From assembly GCA_037783415.1 (NCBI GenBank), contig JAZGTN010000097.1, forward strand, positions 2,852,001-2,916,000: a stretch of 64,000 nucleotides of DNA. Reading direction: 5' to 3'. This DNA comes from Leptasterias polaris. Taxonomy: Eukaryota > Echinodermata > Asteroidea > Forcipulatida > Asteriidae. Positions 48,001-60,000 of this stretch are shown here, in pieces (position 1 is the stretch's first letter; the number at the start of each line of letters is the position of its first letter). Made by a program: the position numbers and the translations under genes. Below the pieces are notes generated by a model, which made no database searches, was not told the DNA's origin, and worked only from the letters and a program-made list of their open reading frames with translations.

Positions 48001-51000
48001 ACAGTGACAAGATTTGAAGCCTCATTTATACCAACACAAGTGGTAAAACTTAAATCTAGACTTTCACCCCTGTCAAGGGTAATTTTTTCCCTTTAAAGAA
48101 ATCCTGAAGTCTGTTAAATCCTGAAAAATTACAGGCCCTTAACTTACGTGAACATGTAGGGTTGTGCTCTGTCCACTCCACTAGAGGGGATTCACCAGTC
48201 TTTTCACATTTCCTACTTTCATTGCCTATCAGTTGGTACCCCGCGTTGCAAGTGAAGCTGCAGGTGGATCCATAGATGTTACTTGGGCACTGGACAAGGG
48301 AACCGCTGGCTGGTGCTTGTAGGGGACGACATCGTAAAACTGACAAAGTAAATGAAGAATTAACAGAAATGCCAAAAATGTATCAAAATATCGGGTTATT
48401 TGACAAGGTAATTGACATCCTTTATTTGATTTATGTAAAGAAAACCATTGGAAAAAAGTCATCTTAGGCGCAGTCCTAAATATTCAATAATTCCAAGGTC
48501 GTACAAGGGGGGAGGAGAAGGGAGGAGCCTGCGTACTTGTATTTGCACACAAAGGAAATGTTTCAAGGCTATTCAAGAACTAAATGGTACTTATAGTTTT
48601 GATGATGTGAGACCAATATTTTAAATTCCTGTGATTTCTTTCAATCATTGGCTGAATAAACAATTCTATATTCTAATTCTAATTCTATAAAATAATCTTG
48701 TATTGTATTTTCAGGGCCCCGACTATAACTATCGTTAAAGGGACATGTTGCCTTTGGATTGGGCACTTTGGGCTATAAAACGCAAAAAAAACATAAAACG
48801 CAAAAAAAACATAAAAGTTTAATTGATTGATCCTCACACAAATACCTCTAAATTGTGTGGTTTTCTTTTTTTTCGTGTTTTTGTAGAACCAACTTTTGAC
48901 TCTGCAAAATGGTGGACCGTGCCAGTTCCCAAAGTAAAAGGAAAACCACTCAATTTCGAGGGATATTTGTGTGAATAATTAAATTCTAACTTTAAAACAT
49001 CTTTCCAACCACATTCATTTCATAACAAATGCTTTTATAGCCCAAAGCACCCAATCGTTTTAGTGTACCAGCCCCACTGGAGGTTTACTACATGTATCTG
49101 CCCGCCAAGCCGGGTTCCTCAGTACTTTGCTAGGATTTTTTTTAAATACATTTTTGTATTTTTCTTGATTTTTTTTTTTTTTTAGATCCTTTGATTTGCA
49201 ATTTTAATTATTATTTTTGAATTCAATGAAATCTGAGAGCAATGAGTCCCTTTAACTCTTGGAAAATTATCTCCTATTAGTGCAGTGTATGAATTCCTCA
49301 TCTTACATTCCTTTCCACTTGGTGATACTTTTTCAAATACAGTTGGGAGGTTTGATTAAAGCAAACTTAAAACAATGGTGGGGATCTAGATAAATATGAG
49401 GTATGACTTTCTGCTTATATTATATTGTATTCTTACCATGCACAGTGATGTGGACATCACATTGTCTGCTATTTGAAGCTTGATCTGTGGCAATGTAAGT
49501 CAAACGTGTTGTGCCTTCAGTAAATGATGACCCAGATCCCAGGGAAATATTCAAGCTGGAAGAAAAAGTTAACATTGGTAAGCCCACTGTTCTTGGAAAT
49601 GTGCGCATGCTCAGAATTTTGTAAACCATGGAAAATTACCCGGTATGCCTGCTTCCACTTTGCATCACAAAGTCTCCTAGTACAAAAATTAGTAAATGAC
49701 TTGACTGCTCTTGTTAAACTTGTATACATGTTTATGTGTGTTGTGTTGTCATTTAGCCTTCGAGAAAGACTCTGCCAGGGTCGAAACGTCAGGCCACTAA
49801 CTATTTTTTGCATTCATACCACAGGTCCTTTTGGTTGGTAAGCAGGTTGCAACAGCTATTTCTATTTTCTAATTTAATACCAAAAACACACATTTTTTTC
49901 CAGTATGCATTTGAAGATGTACTCTCGACTCAAAAATTGACAATCTTGGTTAATAATTGGGAAGGGGAGGGAGTGGTTGAAGGTGAAGTCTGGCCATATA
50001 TCAAAATGACATTAATTTGGTTCTAAAACACACCTGACAACATTTACATCCCCAGAGTTATCAGTTGCTACCGGTGCTTGAAAGATGACAACAGCAGACC
50101 GCATTCCTGGTGGAGCTGTATCCTCAAAATACATTGGGCAACTCTCAGTAAACACTGGTGCTTGATAATCTGTTACATAAAAGTTAGTGATAACATTAAC
50201 AACATCCTAAATGCTAGTTCATTATCTGCATTTTATAATCAGTTAGTATTACTGTACGGAATGCAAGTCACCCTCAATCTTTCTTTAGGGACTATAGACC
50301 TTATGCATTGACGTCACCAAGCCGCCATCTTAGAGGTAAACTGATGATGAAACAATGGAAACGCGCTGATTTGTACGCGCGGCGCACAAGACTGGCCAAT
50401 GAGCATCTTCCTTTTGACCTCTAGGTGAGGGCGCCCTACTCAAATGACGTCATATGCATAAGGTCTATTTCAAAAAAATTCTTTATTGACCTTTGTATAA
50501 TAATAATAATAATAATAAATATTTATACCACGCTTAATACTCAATTCTAAGCGCTATGGTGCTAATGTCCTTGCAGACTATTAAGTAAAACCAGGGCAAC
50601 AGCACCAAAATACAAAGATACAAAATTACAAAAACAATGCAATAACAAAAGCTGAAAAAGAAGGGGGAACAAAAATTCCTTATTAAGGCCATCAGATTGT
50701 ATCACATCCATCCACTAAAAAGGGGTCTTTAAGTTTGTTATTAGACTATTAATGGTAAATAATTTACACTCTTATTTAGGGTCATACTTTGGAAATGACC
50801 CCCCAAAAAGAAGAAATTATGTCATAACTACCGGCAGCAGACTCAAACAACATTGACTAAATTTTCATATTGTCATTGTGTGAGGTAGTAACTTGATTTA
50901 ATATCTTCTTTAAATTAAATTGTAGAAATTGTTGCCCCTCAGCCTTTCTTCTACCCCTCCAATATTTTTGGTTCAGCTTGCCCCTCACATCAATCATACA

Positions 51001-54000
51001 CCTTGGCAGGGTGTGCACAGTCCAGCCCAGGTATTGTTCATTTCTTTTGTTCACTTGGTGTGTGGAGGCCTATTCAAAAAAGCCATGTGCAGTCAGTCTG
51101 CTGGGTGCTGTGCTTGAGTATAGGTTGTGCTGGTGTTTTGGTGGAGGGGTGTGTAAGTTTTACCTGGGCCTTGCCAGAGAGAGTCCTATACTGCTATGAC
51201 CATAGAGAAAGGACCACGTGACCAAGTAAGTTGCAAGCTTGACTTTTAAACCCCCCCCCCCCCCCTGGTTGTGAAACAGACTTATGGCAGTTACACCATA
51301 ATCTGTTCATACCTTTTGATCATCACCGAGCCCCATTTATTTGCCTTATTTACAGTTGTTATTTCCAGCCAAAATCCTCTAAAACTTGAGTTAATGCAGC
51401 CTTAAGCTGCCCTAAGTAACCGTAGAGTAAAATTAGGGATTGGTTCAACCCACTAATTTATTGCCATGCAAAGTAGACGTTGTGCTAAATAAATTAGGTA
51501 GAAGCATGGAGGTAGAAAGTAGAAGTGCTTATAACTCAAGCTCTTGTCCTGTGATTTATTCTAATCTGTCTTGCTGTGCAGTGACCCAGTCCACGCTACA
51601 ATATTGTGAACAGTGCACAAGTGTGAGTTGTTTTATAAGTGTACCAAATTAAGTTTCATGCAATAATGGGTTATTTCTTAATTTAAAAAAATGCGGTTCA
51701 GAATGACAATATGACAGGCTTCATTCAATGACATAATTATGTGTTTATTTCTACGCCATTCAGTTGTACCTCTCTTGCTCAAACCACGACCAGGGACCAA
51801 AGCTCTGGAACTTGTCTCTACTCAATCTCAAATTTTCTACCAAACAAGTATTCAAATCTTTAAAGTTAATGAAATACTTTCTACGTTATCTTAGAATACA
51901 ATTTGTAAATTGTTATATTAAGCCCTTTTCACACGAGCGCTGACAACCAACGTCCTCGGTTACGGGCGCCAACTGTCTAGCACCTTGGTGGTTTGCTATT
52001 TCACAACGGTGTTTCACACGACAACCGAACCAACGTCCTTTGTTGTCAGCTTGGCTACTGCGAGGTCAAAGGTCATGTGTTACTTCGCTGGTATGCCGCG
52101 CGAAACTCTTCAACTGGCTGGCTCTCAGTGATTTTCCCGCGTTGTATGTTCCGCATGGATGTGTAATCTAGTTTGTTTGCGTGCCACTCTTTTAGTTTTA
52201 TATCAGGAATCAAGTTGTCAATTTTTTGCCAAGAAATAATTTTGATTAGTTTGTTACTAAACCATGGATCTGTCTGAAAGTATTTTTACAAACATATTGA
52301 CTGTTCAGTCGCAACCCAAAGAACCGAAGAAGACAAAGAAAAGGGCAAAAAAAGTTACTTGGAGTTTCGATGAAACGATCGCGAAAAAACTTGACGGAAA
52401 ACACACGGCTGAACAGTGCCACGACAAGTGGACGTACCTCAAGCGGAGGTACCGGGAAGTCCGCAAGCACAACAGCAGTTCTGGAAGGGGACGACAGACA
52501 TTTATGTTTTTTGATGAAATGGATAATGTGTTAGGTATGTACATGGTCGAGGCACATGACGCGTTCTGCGCAGGCGTACTACAACAGCATAACCAACGTC
52601 CTTGGTTGAGTCGTTTCACACGGCCGATCAGTGTGATTATAACGCAGTTGCGATTTTTTGTAGTAGGTCTCGATCGCGGTTATATTTAGTCAGGATCTTT
52701 TGCTATTTCATAACTAGGATAGCTTTCACACGAGTGGGTTTTGCTATTTTTTATCCTGGTTGCGAAAAATAGCAAAATGTTGGATAAAAAGCTCTCGTGT
52801 GAAATGGGCTTTACTTTGAAACCGCTTTTTGTCAGCGATCGATTTTGATACTGCAGAAATAAATAAACCTTGAAAACTTGGTTAAAGTGTCAGTCCAAAT
52901 CCTCTGTACAATAATGAAAACCGTAGTACCGTAATCTCTGAAACAAGATGCAAGAATTAACGTATAAGGTGCACCGCTGTATAAGATGCAACATGACTAC
53001 TCCCACATACTGGCCTATATACCAGTCAGGTCCATTCACTGTTGGTACATCACCACATACAAGGGGTCATTGTGTTGGTATATGAGACATACCGTAATGT
53101 AAAGGGGTTGTAAATTGTTTTAAGCATGAATGTGAGTAAAACATTGTTTCTGTTATTTACTTTCTTTTTTTTCATTTACGTGTGGATGTTTTTTTCTAAA
53201 AACATAGCTACGTTACTTTTCTTTTTACTCAACAACCAGGCACACACACACTTTGTCCCAACAATTCCCAATAAATGGGCTGCTAGTCCCTGGTAACCCT
53301 TTTTTGTTGCATGCTAGAATACATGCAAGAACCACCGATTGCTAGAGTGCACTTTCACAACAATGCTTTCCCAAAAGACTGGCCTCTGTTGGCGAAATCT
53401 ATCAGTGCATAACACAATAACATACAAAACCAACTCGATGAGTAAAGACTAGTACATGTATGTCACTGGTGTGCGCTCTGGCTGTGTACAGCATGGAATA
53501 GTCGCTGGTATTATTATTGTGGGCAGCAGCATGGCGAGTGACTTCGTTTTTCGGTAAGTTTTGTAAGAGCTTTTAAAACTACACAACGTGTACGGTGTAA
53601 GTTTTGTTTTAAAAATGATAACATTGTGGGATTACCCAGGATTATTTTAAAGTATAAATTGAAGAATTTTAAACAGTGATCATTACAATGAACTCAAGCA
53701 AATCAGATAAGACGCACCGTTAGATAAGACGCACCGTTAGATAAGACGCAGTGATTTTCTTTGACCTTTTAAAGTCAGATAAGCCACATCTTATATGCAG
53801 GAAAACATGGTATAGTGAGCATACAAAATATATAAAACCAACATATTCCAAGAGCTTTCATATTAAACACTATTTCAAGTGCATTCACATTAAAAACTCT
53901 CACATCCTATAGTGACGCCAAGTTTACCTGTACATGAGACGACCCGTGAATCGCTCCAAACACCCTGAGCAGTACATGTCTTACTGTAAGGACCATTCAA

Positions 54001-57000
54001 AGAGTAGCCCTCATCACATGTGAATGTACATCTTGTGTTGTATGGCAGTTCAGACTCCGTGGAGCAATTACCCGGTTGAACTGTACCCTCGTCAAGGCTC
54101 AAAAACCCGGTGCACATCACAGCTGTGAATGAAGAAACACGGGTTTTTAGGTTGTTTTTGTAATCACTTTTCCCCAAACATTGAAAAAAATTTCCCCCAA
54201 CAATCAAACTTGCTGAGACCCCCCCCCCCCCCGCCCCATGACTGATTCTAAACAACAGAAATGGAGCCTTGAGAATACGATGACTGAGTGCAGTTGGCTT
54301 TACACATCTGCTTTAAGTCAATTCGTATACAATGCTAATTTACCTGTATGGAAAATTCTAAATTGATTCCATTAATTATTCTGGTTATTTTTGCCATACA
54401 AGCATGTCACTTTGTTTTAATACTTTTAGAGGGTGTACACAGCAAACAAAGACGCTAAGTTAAGCTCATATTCTCCATGTTCTACTTTTATGTTCTACAG
54501 CAATTTCATCCCATGGCTGCAAAGATTTACCATTAAGGAAACAAATTGAATAGTGTATTGCTATGTGCTGCATGTTGCTTGTGGTTTTTAACCGATAGTC
54601 AGTTTATTCTCCAAGAAATAATGTCGTCCAAGCACGACAGCTCTATGCCGCGGGCCTGGCAATTAAGAGCAAATTTACAGGAGTGTGGTGATTTATGAGT
54701 GGCCTGATTCAAGTTCTGGTGAAGTCAGAGAGAGTTGGTTTGGAGCCTGTTGTCACTTTGAGTATTACCGGTACACTTTACCATTATTGCTGTGTGTTGT
54801 GAAATGTACCTACTGTAAACGAACAAAATTGCTGCCACAAATGAACTCACCTTCACAGAGTAGGTCAGTGTCAGTCCAAGACCCATCAGCCAGGCAACTT
54901 CTTTTTTGCTGGCTCAAATTTGTCTGGTTGCTACGAAAACCAGGGTTACACACAAAAGTACATGTAGACTGGTAATCCACCTCCTCCCCAAGACATCCAA
55001 ATACATAGCCATTTTGAATGGCTGGTACTCTGCATGTGTTTGCTGGGTTCAAGTGAGAATAAGACATTTGGAGTGTTTATCTTTTACATCACATGAGAAT
55101 CTCAGTTTACACCTGCAGAAGGATGACATCTATCCTCCTTTGAAATTAATGCTTACAAATTTTTCTAACAATCAAAGTGAAAATAATATTTGTGTTTAAT
55201 AGAAAAGTTAGATTGTTACTGGTAACCTGTTTCTGCTAAGCAAGAGTTTCCGTACTAAGAATTTTTTTGTGTGATTACAGCATTATGAAGTTATGAAGTT
55301 ATGAAGTTGGGCCCTGCTTTCTTATTACAAGTTTTTTGTCTCTGAGAATTCTAAACAAAATGAACTTTTTGGGGGGTACACACTCAAAGTCATTGAAATC
55401 CTACTTACGTATGCAATCTACAGATGGGCCATCCCAGAAGCCAATGGTTGGTGATGATACGTTCTTACTGCAAGTACTAGATACTACTTGGTTCTGACTG
55501 ACTGAGGACACTGTGTAGCCTTCTTCACAACTGATGTTACACACTGAGCCGTACACTACAGAGCTATCACAACTACCCTGGCCTGAAGCAAGGCTAGTTA
55601 CACTGTGATGGATGGCAGGCAGTGCTGGGCATCTTATGACTAATCATTTGAAGAAGAAAAAGAAAGTAACAGTGAAGATGAAGAGAACCAGCGTCCATTT
55701 TATGTAAATGTTCTTTAAATATCACAACATGTTGCCAGTGTAGAATTTTAAGGCTTTAGTTACGGTAAATCATGTTAAGGCTTTAGTTACGGTAAATCAT
55801 GTTAAGGCTTTAGTTACGGTAAATCATGTTAAGGTTTTAGTTACGGTAAATCATGTTAAGGCTTTAGTTACGGTAAATCATGTTAAGGCTTTAGTTACGG
55901 TAAATCATGTTAAGGCTTTAGTTACGGTAAATCATGTTCGCATTGTAATGGTCTTGGTTTATTTCTGGTAATGAAACCAAGGCTGCCTCATAAGTGAACT
56001 TAATCACTGTAGCTCGCAAGCCTGAGGAAACCTGTACACAAGGGTGCTTGCTATGTGGACCAGAAACACAATGATTGTTACACGATGAGTGTTCTGGGTG
56101 CTCAACCGATCCTAGTACACAGGACCTACGGCTTAATGTTGCATCCGAGGGACAAAGCAATACACCGATCCATTAAGCCATGCCCATTTCTCATTGACCA
56201 ATCACAACCGCGAAATCTGATCACCATTTGAGCCCGCGTTTGGTGATCTTTGCACTAATGGTGATCGGGTTTCGCGGCTGTGATTGGTCAACTCGTAAGG
56301 AGGCGGGGCTTAATGGATCGATCTATTATGGTAAAAGAACCTCCAGAGCCAGCAATTTAACCAATCAAAATAATGCATCAAGGATAAAATACATGTTTAA
56401 GAATGGCACTCAATTTTTTCTGAGCCACTTGGAAAAAAAAATCATCACAAGAACCTCATGTGGGATTGAAACCTACAATCTGCCACATTCTAGAACAAGT
56501 TGCTGGTAGGTGTGTAAACTGATTGGGCCTTTACGCTGTGTCAAGTTTGTTGTAGCATCCTAATCAATCAAGGGCATACAACTTCATTTATTTTCTATTT
56601 CCTTCGACAAGAGAGTGTTTTAATACTCTCTTTTTGAAACAATGATGTGTTTCCTCACCTCTCACATAAAGATAAAAGTCACATGTTGCCGTATTGCCGC
56701 TGCTGTCTGAGGCACTATAGATCAGGTGATATGTCTTTTCTGGAAATACTGTGCTCTTATTGGCTGGTACAGATTCTCCATTTATACTCACAAGCGTTGC
56801 TACAGTTGGACCACTGGCTTCCACAACCTGTGTACATTTATATAGACATAACAATTCATTAGGACTTAATACAAAGTGGACCAAGAGAAAATAATCAGTG
56901 TTCTTGACACATCATGTATTCCCAGTGTGCTGCTATTTTAGCAAGTACTCAAAACAATGCCCAAATTGGGTCATACCGTAAAATAAAAAGCATCCTTGTA

Positions 57001-60000
57001 AAATATTTAGTCAGTCAGTTTGTTTCAACATCATCTCGGTTAGTTTACCTTTGCAAAAAAACCGAGTGGGGACACTAGTAAGATTTACCCATGGTCTCGG
57101 TTACATACAAACACAGCTTTTTTTTTTTTTTAAAGGCCCTCATCCGCACCTTTTGAAAAACCAGGACGATCAACTGGTGTATTTCTTTCATTTTGCCATA
57201 TTTCTGTCAATCAAACAGTAACTTTGAGTCGTTCAAAGCAGTAAATAATCTAGCACTGTGTATAAGACAAGGTTCAGATGATACAAGGAAAACTGGCCAG
57301 TACAGCAGACCTATTAAGGAGGGTCGACAGTTTGACTAAAAGTAAATGTCAGTTTCAAAGAGTAAACATGAGTGCTAATTCAAACCTTTTTTTCTCTAAA
57401 GTTTCCCCTCAAACATGAAAGCCAAGAGAAAGCTGGTAATCATACCTGTATGGGCTCCCAGTCATAGTGAACCATACCAAAGTTGGTTCCTCGTTCAGCA
57501 AATACAGTGATGTTAGATGGGCAAATCAAAGTGGGAGGAGTTACATCTGTCAATCAAAAGTCAAACCAGCAATCTTCAAGTTTTTAACAAATTAAAAGGA
57601 TTTATTCGCACAGCAAAAACAACAAACCCAAAACATCAACAACAACATGTGATTTGATCTTTCTTTCTCTATTCCAAAAGTTTTTGTCCTACAAATATAA
57701 TATGGGCCTTCAAAGAAAAAAACAGATGAAATTCAAACAAACAATTTGTAGGGTAATGATTTAAACACCTTCTTACCGTTACATTGTATTTGTGTTCCAT
57801 CCCATTGACCAGACAACAAACAGGTGCGACTCCCTGAGCCACTGCCCATGTATCCCGGATCACATGATGTAACACACACAGTGCCATAACTCAGTGGTTG
57901 GTCAATCTCTGTAACCTCTACCCCATGAAGTGTGCAGTTGATGGCCATATATCCTGCTGTGGTGTCTGGTACAGGTAATGGATCACACTTTACCTCTAGA
58001 AGTGGGGAGGAGGTTAAAATCACAAACGTTATCATTATGGAGGTAACACAAATATTATACAGCATATTAATTTTCAGAAAATTGGGAAAATTTATAACCA
58101 TAGGTTTTATCAATTAAAGAATATAGACATTCATGGATTCTTTTTTTCAGAATATGGAAAGTAATGGATGGGAAATTGCTAATTTTCTTAGTACTTTGTA
58201 CATCAAATTAATTAAGTTACCTAATCACCTACGAGTTGGTACATAGCTGTCGAGACATGACACTTAAAGTTATTTAGAGAGGGGCTCAAATGTCAAAATC
58301 ATTTTTGAGTCTTTATGAAAATGGGGCCGGGAGGTGAGTCTCTAGGCTCACAGTAAAACGGTGTAAAAAGCCACTGTGTTTGATACCCTTTAAGTGCAAT
58401 TTCTGTCATCCAAAAATGTTCGATGACATCACGTTTCAAATATATGGTCAGTATGTTTTTGTACAGGGAGTTTTTAGTTAAATCCCGAATTTTGATGGTA
58501 TCAAAGCAGCATTGTATTCAACCTTTTGAGTGGCATAAACAAATTCTTCTTTGTAATGTACGGACCCGTTTGTTTTGATGTTTGACAATGTCACGTTTCA
58601 GATTTAGCTATGAAAGGGTATGAATTGTTTATACCCTTTTATTTACACAAAGAGACTCAACAAAATTTCCTGACTTTCATGAGGACTCTATCTATTGAAA
58701 AATGAAAGAGTGCATCACAAAATTTAATTTAGTTGCCAATTGGGAAGTACTTTGGAAAACTCTAGGAACAGTTACTCAAGAACTTTTAGTTTTTCCTGAA
58801 GTGCACGTATTTAGACAAAAAAAATCATTCTTTTTCATGGGCATACAAAAATAGCTTGTAAAAAAGACTAAAACTATAGTGAGTGGTTTTATCGATAATA
58901 TTAGTGGTTTAAAAGAATTTAGGCTCTGTTTTAAAAACATAATTTATAGACTGGTCTGAGAGGCTTGTAAATAATCTGCAGTCATTTACATACTATTGTT
59001 GTTAAAACCAACCTTCACATGTGATCGTATTGCCACTCCATTCACCAGCACCATTTCCATCATCATCAGTGCATGTTATATAGGTGGGTTGTGTTGGCAT
59101 GAAGCCAACATTACAGCTCAGTGTACAAATAGTGCCATAGGTCTCCTCTGAGTTGGGGCAGCCATTTTTATTGCCATTTTCTGGGGGAGGTAACGCGGTG
59201 CTGTCACAAGTTACAGCTGCAAAACAAATGAGAATTTGTTTTTATATTTTTTTTCAGTGGAATAGAAAGGGAGCATTCAAACAACATTTATTTGTAAGCA
59301 AATTAAATGCACAGGGTATTAGACAGTTTTATGGTCAAGTCATATCTCAAGATAAGTCTTTTCAACAAAGGCAAGTGTCCTTTCATGCATAAGTCATACA
59401 ACAATCAAAATGACCCACTGGCTAACACCATACCCAACTCCTTAGGCCTCAGCAGTTTTAAACTGACTGCATAACAATTAAGGTGACCCACTGGCTAACA
59501 CCATACCCAACTCCTTAGGCCTCAGTAGTTTTAAACTCGCTGCATAACAATTAAGGTGACCCACTGGCTAACACCATACCCAACTCCTTAGGCCTCAGTA
59601 GTTTTAAACTGACTGCATAACAATTAAGGTGACCCACTGGCTAACACCATACCCAACTCCTTAGGCCTCAGTAGTTTTAAACTCACTGCATAACAATTAA
59701 GGTGACCCACTGGCTAACACCATACCCAACTCCTTAGGCCTCAGTAGTTTTAAACTGACTGCATAACAATTAAGGTGACCCACTGGCTAACACCATACCC
59801 AACTCCTTAGGCCTCAGTAGTTTTAAACTCACTGCATAACAATTAAGGTGACCCACTGGCTAACACCATACCCAACTCCTTAGGCCTCAGTAGTTTTAAA
59901 CTGACTGCATAACAATTAAGGTGACCCACTGGCTAACACCATACCCAACTCCTTAGGCCTCAGTAGTTTTAAACTCGCTGCATAACAATTAAGGTGACCC

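Noticed and set aside
52264..52689. A host transcription factor gene with a Myb/SANT domain
   Set aside because: The frame lies wholly inside TIRs flanked by TTA duplications and ends in transposon repeat sequence; it belongs to the mobile element.
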